NCBI RefSeq assembly: GCF_030463565.1
Contig: NC_134656.1
Span: 5,938,501-6,002,500 of the forward strand
DNA length: 64,000 bases
Origin: Pelecanus crispus
Lineage: Eukaryota > Chordata > Aves > Pelecaniformes > Pelecanidae
Direction: 5' to 3'
Positions 60,590-64,000 of this stretch are shown in pieces; the first letter of the stretch is position 1, and each line of letters begins with the position of its first letter. The notes below the pieces were generated by a model that ran no database searches, had not been told where the DNA came from, and was given only the letters and a program-made list of their open reading frames with translations. The position numbers were made by a program, and so were the translations under genes.

Positions 60590-63400
60590 CAGGGGAGGCC
60601 ATCCAGCCCCTTATGTCGTGCTGCAGTCCACTGCCTGCTGTTGCCCTCCTCTGTGCACTTACAGCCTAGAAAATGGGCAGAGGGGACAGGATAAAATGGT
60701 GGCATTCCAGGGCATGCCCCCGTTTGGTGACTGGCCGGTGCTGAGCGGTGGCCTCCCATCAGCACGCCGCTATCAGCCGTCTGTCCGTCCGCAGGTTGTC
60801 TCTTCTCCAGCGTTGCAGCCCTAAGCTCTGCAGGGGCTGAGTTTGTGCTCTGTGTTTGCACGAGGCCAAACATGATAGGCCTGGACTATAACTTAATTTG
60901 GGCGTGCTACCTCATTTTGCAACTTCTAGGTAAGCCTGGATATAACCAGTTGCATCAAGAGGATTTAACAGAGGCCGGGGGAGGGAGGGGACACAGAAAA
61001 GCGCCATGACCCAGCCTTGGCACCTGGGTGCTGGGTGAAGCTGGTGTGTGGGTGCCCAGTCCGCTCGATCCTGCAGCTGCTGCCTCTGATAAATATGAAG
61101 TGATCTGTGAGAGCTTAGTCCTAATGAAAGATGAGCACATGGAGTTACTGCCAAAGATCTTGAGAGGCTGTTTTGCTGCCAAAAAGGAAAAAAAAACCCA
61201 ATATATGCAATACAAAAGCAATGTCTGATCAAAATGAAACTGTGAGAGTGACCCCGCTAATGAACAGTTCTGGTTTGCATGGAGTTGTAGATGAATGAAT
61301 GACCAGTTAGGGGCAAATATTATTTGCCTGGGAAAGCTTAACATTTGAATAAGGAAAAAGGACTGTTGCTTATCTGTAGCAGATCACTGTGCCCTATTGA
61401 AAACACTGCTCTGAATTTTTCTCTCCCTCTCTCTGAAGCTTTTCTATTTTCAGATCAGCTGAATTGTGTAATTGTCTCATACATAATCTCTAATCTCAGT
61501 TTCAGCACAGATACGTAGTAGTCCTTAACAAAGGAAGAGAAAGATGTGACTGTTTGGAATGAATGTTTGGTCGTCTTTGAACGCAGAGACTATAGCATAC
61601 TGTTCGCATCTTGGGCAAAGGATTCTTGTGACTCGTTGATAAAACTGACTCTAAATGTTATTTAACCAGCCATGAAAATTTATGGGGTCATCCTAGAAGC
61701 TGGAGCATAATAGAAAAAGCAAATTCCATGGGTATTTTGCATAGAGACGCAGGGAATGACTGTTAAGTGTTGGCGTAGGTATTAGTGCATCGAGATACAT
61801 ATGCTCATTTCTGACCCATGAAAAATCAATTTAAATTAATGAGAATACTCTGAGCTTTAGAACAGAAACATGCTTAACTACCTTCCTGGGGCATTAAATG
61901 GCTGTCCCAACCTCGGCTGAGGTTCGGTAATGCTGAAGTCAGCCTACTTGATGCATTTTGCCCTCTTAGTGTGAAATCACATGTGGTTTGCAAGAGGATT
62001 TTGTGAGTGCCTCTGAATGCAAAATCCAGCTTGTAGATGTGTGGATGAAAGGCTCTGTATAAATGTCAGCCTTTATTATTGTTACGAATTTCCGGCTTCT
62101 GTTATTAAGACATTTTATACGGATCTTTGCGTGTCTCTCCATCTGTGAGTTTGGATTAAATGCCTGCCACAAATCTCCCTGGCATCCCATGGAGGGGATT
62201 GCTTTAACTTGGTGCTCTTCTAACCTTTCCTTCTGTTCGGGGAATAAACCTCCTTTAAAAAAAATGACCTCATAAAAATGGAGTAAACTCTGAGCTCTTT
62301 GTTTTTCTCAGGTCTAACCTCCAGGAAGACTGTAAATTCATTTATTCTATAAAACACAGAGAAGTAAATCTTCAGCATAATGTGTGGGGAATTAGCCACT
62401 TAACTCCCATTAACATTAATGGGAACTGAATATTTATTTACCCCGCAGCACATAAATCTTCACCTTGTAACTTCTACAGTTTCTAACTAAAATGTTTCCA
62501 TTGTTCTAAGGATCATGGTTATCCTGCTGGAGTGTTTACTAGGTTGTCAGCCTATGGGAGATATATTGGATGTTTCAGTCCCTTCCCTTCAAGTAAGCTG
62601 TAAAATGCATTTGGGCTCTGTAATGTGAACTTTCTGAAACCTCTGTGTGATAAGCTCAGATGATTCAAACTGCCTCTGCTTGGTGCTGGTCCCATCATTC
62701 CTGCTGCAAGCTGGAATCATTTGACATGAATAAACTGTTGTGACTGATAGATTCTTGGTCTGCGCCTGGGGTGATGGATGGATGGGGCTGAGGCTGTTGG
62801 TGCTCTGCCATGAGTCTCCACCTCTTCCAGAATCTGTATTTCTTCCTTTCTTCCTTCAAACCTGTGTTCTCATTGTAAGAGAATGACACTCTCAGCTCTT
62901 TCTTCTCTACATAGAGTCAAGATCAGGCAAATCGATCAAGCACCATATAGCTCTGCTTTAAGGAGATCTTTTCTCTCCCATGGAGGGAGGTGAAGAGGCC
63001 ATAGCACACAGCAAGACCTACTGGAGGCTTCACAGTTGTTACGTCTTACCTGGAAGACACCGAGATGCTCTCAGGATGGATGAGCCAATGGACCCTAACA
63101 AAGATACGAATATGAAAACTGCCAGTCCCTGCCTGAAATCCAGGCTCAGTTATACTCCATAGCAAAACTTCCCATGACTTCAGTACACCAGGTTTAACAA
63201 GTGCATGAAACTACTTTCCCCTAAAGCACTCCGTAGAAAGCTATTGCTCTTCTGTGTGGTTTATTTGAACTACTCTGAGGAAGTTAATAAATCCTCCAAA
63301 TTTCTGGTTAAAAAACAAATAAGTAACGATGGAAGCAGAAAGGTTCCATCTTGCTTCCTATCGATTTATGAAGTATTTTAGAAATAAAGCCTTCCTCTGC
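60590..63400. other. Intergenic DNA, nothing recognised
   Basis: No exon, RNA gene or clear repeat seen up to the CR1-like remnant at 63405. The final 360 bp after that remnant also show nothing recognisable. Confidence 0.4.
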
Positions 63401-63404
63401 ACCT

Positions 63405-63640
63405 AAGTGGATTGGGCAAAAAGCAATGGGCTTAAACTGCAGCTACAGAGTTTTAGGCAAGACATCAGAAAAAGCCTCCCAGGGGTGAGGGTTGAGAAGC
63501 ACAGCTGCAGACTGCGTAGGCTGCTGTCTCTAGAAGCAGGCTGGATAAATTGTGAGGAAGGACCTAGGCGGTCTAATCTAGGCTGGACAGTTGAAGAGGA
63601 AGAGATGGGCTGTTACTTTAGACACTCCCTTCCAGCTCTG
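63405..63640 (+). mobile_element. Old CR1-like LINE remnant
   Basis: The translation contains SNGLKLQLQSFRQDIRKSLP, matching the CR1 ORF2 C-terminal pattern [18 protein letters not shown]. It then decays through a GEGWIN-like stretch and ends with CCCTTCCAGCTCTGTCA. It is far more diverged than the CR1 at positions 1-313. Confidence 0.65.
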
Positions 63641-64000
63641 TCACTCTGCTGGAGCAAGAGGAGATCCATCATTTTTCAAGGTTGTTGGATCGAGTCTGTT
63701 TAGTTCTGTAAGACTTTTCGATGAACTAAGAAAACTCTATCTATTGCTGTCCTTCAAACGGCAAAGAAGCCGAGTGTGGGGCAGAAATTACTGTGGAAAG
63801 TGGTATTAAGAGAGCAGAAACCTTGGGCTGTGACTGACCCGTGGCTGAACTCACGTTGAGAGTTGTAGTAAACTGTAAAACCATTGCAAAGAAGAAACGC
63901 ATGGAAACCCAATCCTGAGGTACACATTTCCTATGTGAGCAGTTCACCTCGTCTTCTGATCTGACTTGCCCCCATTCTGTGTTGCTGTGATCCTGGGGAG

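Noticed and set aside
30615-64000. Exons of APCDD1L, the expected next gene by human synteny
   Set aside because: No peptide resembling it was found in any frame with splice sites, so it is probably beyond the right edge.

Overview
The window is nuclear DNA from a vertebrate, most likely a bird or another sauropsid. CR1-type LINE tails are present, including one whose C-terminal reading frame is still open. Two genes with introns can be read exon by exon and match vertebrate proteins closely, and each starts in a CpG island. There are no signs of bacterial or viral organisation.

Layout. Both genes lie on the minus strand, head to tail. STX16 (syntaxin-16) runs from its start codon at 29266 to its stop at 16668. 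It has nine coding exons, including a 12-nt microexon, and they sum to exactly 326 codons. NPEPL1 (an M17-family aminopeptidase-like protein) begins at 11588, and eight exons (residues 1-333) are present down to position 413. Its remaining exons, including the NTDAEGR active-site motif, lie beyond the left edge. The STX16 stop and the NPEPL1 start are 5.1 kb apart. The same order and orientation is known in human 20q13.32, where STX16-NPEPL1 readthrough transcripts have been described.

Regulatory DNA. The NPEPL1 island (about 10.78-12.05 kb) carries a GGGGCC hexanucleotide array, a CCCCGT array and an 18-C run. The STX16 island (about 28.92-29.88 kb, with a second GC pocket at 30.19-30.43 kb) carries an ETS-type site. 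STX16 exon 1 has two in-frame donors 54 nt apart. Together with the microexon they can change the linker between the Vps45-binding N-peptide and the Habc domain.

Right half. From about 30.45 kb to the end I recognise no exon of a known protein. This part holds decayed CR1/L3-like LINE relics, several old MIR/CORE-SINE-like relics, a 3 x 20 bp minisatellite, low-complexity tracts and one unexplained 260-codon open frame. By human synteny the next gene to the right would be APCDD1L, but no APCDD1L exon was seen.

Function. Syntaxin-16 is a Qa-SNARE for endosome-to-trans-Golgi fusion. NPEPL1 is a predicted cytosolic metallo-aminopeptidase. No functional link is known; their pairing is one of position. 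I found no novel multi-gene system. The most checkable oddities are a 238-bp direct duplication with one mismatch inside an NPEPL1 intron, the GGGGCC array in the NPEPL1 promoter, the STX16 microexon, and an NPEPL1 exon hidden inside a composite open frame that runs into a CR1 tail.
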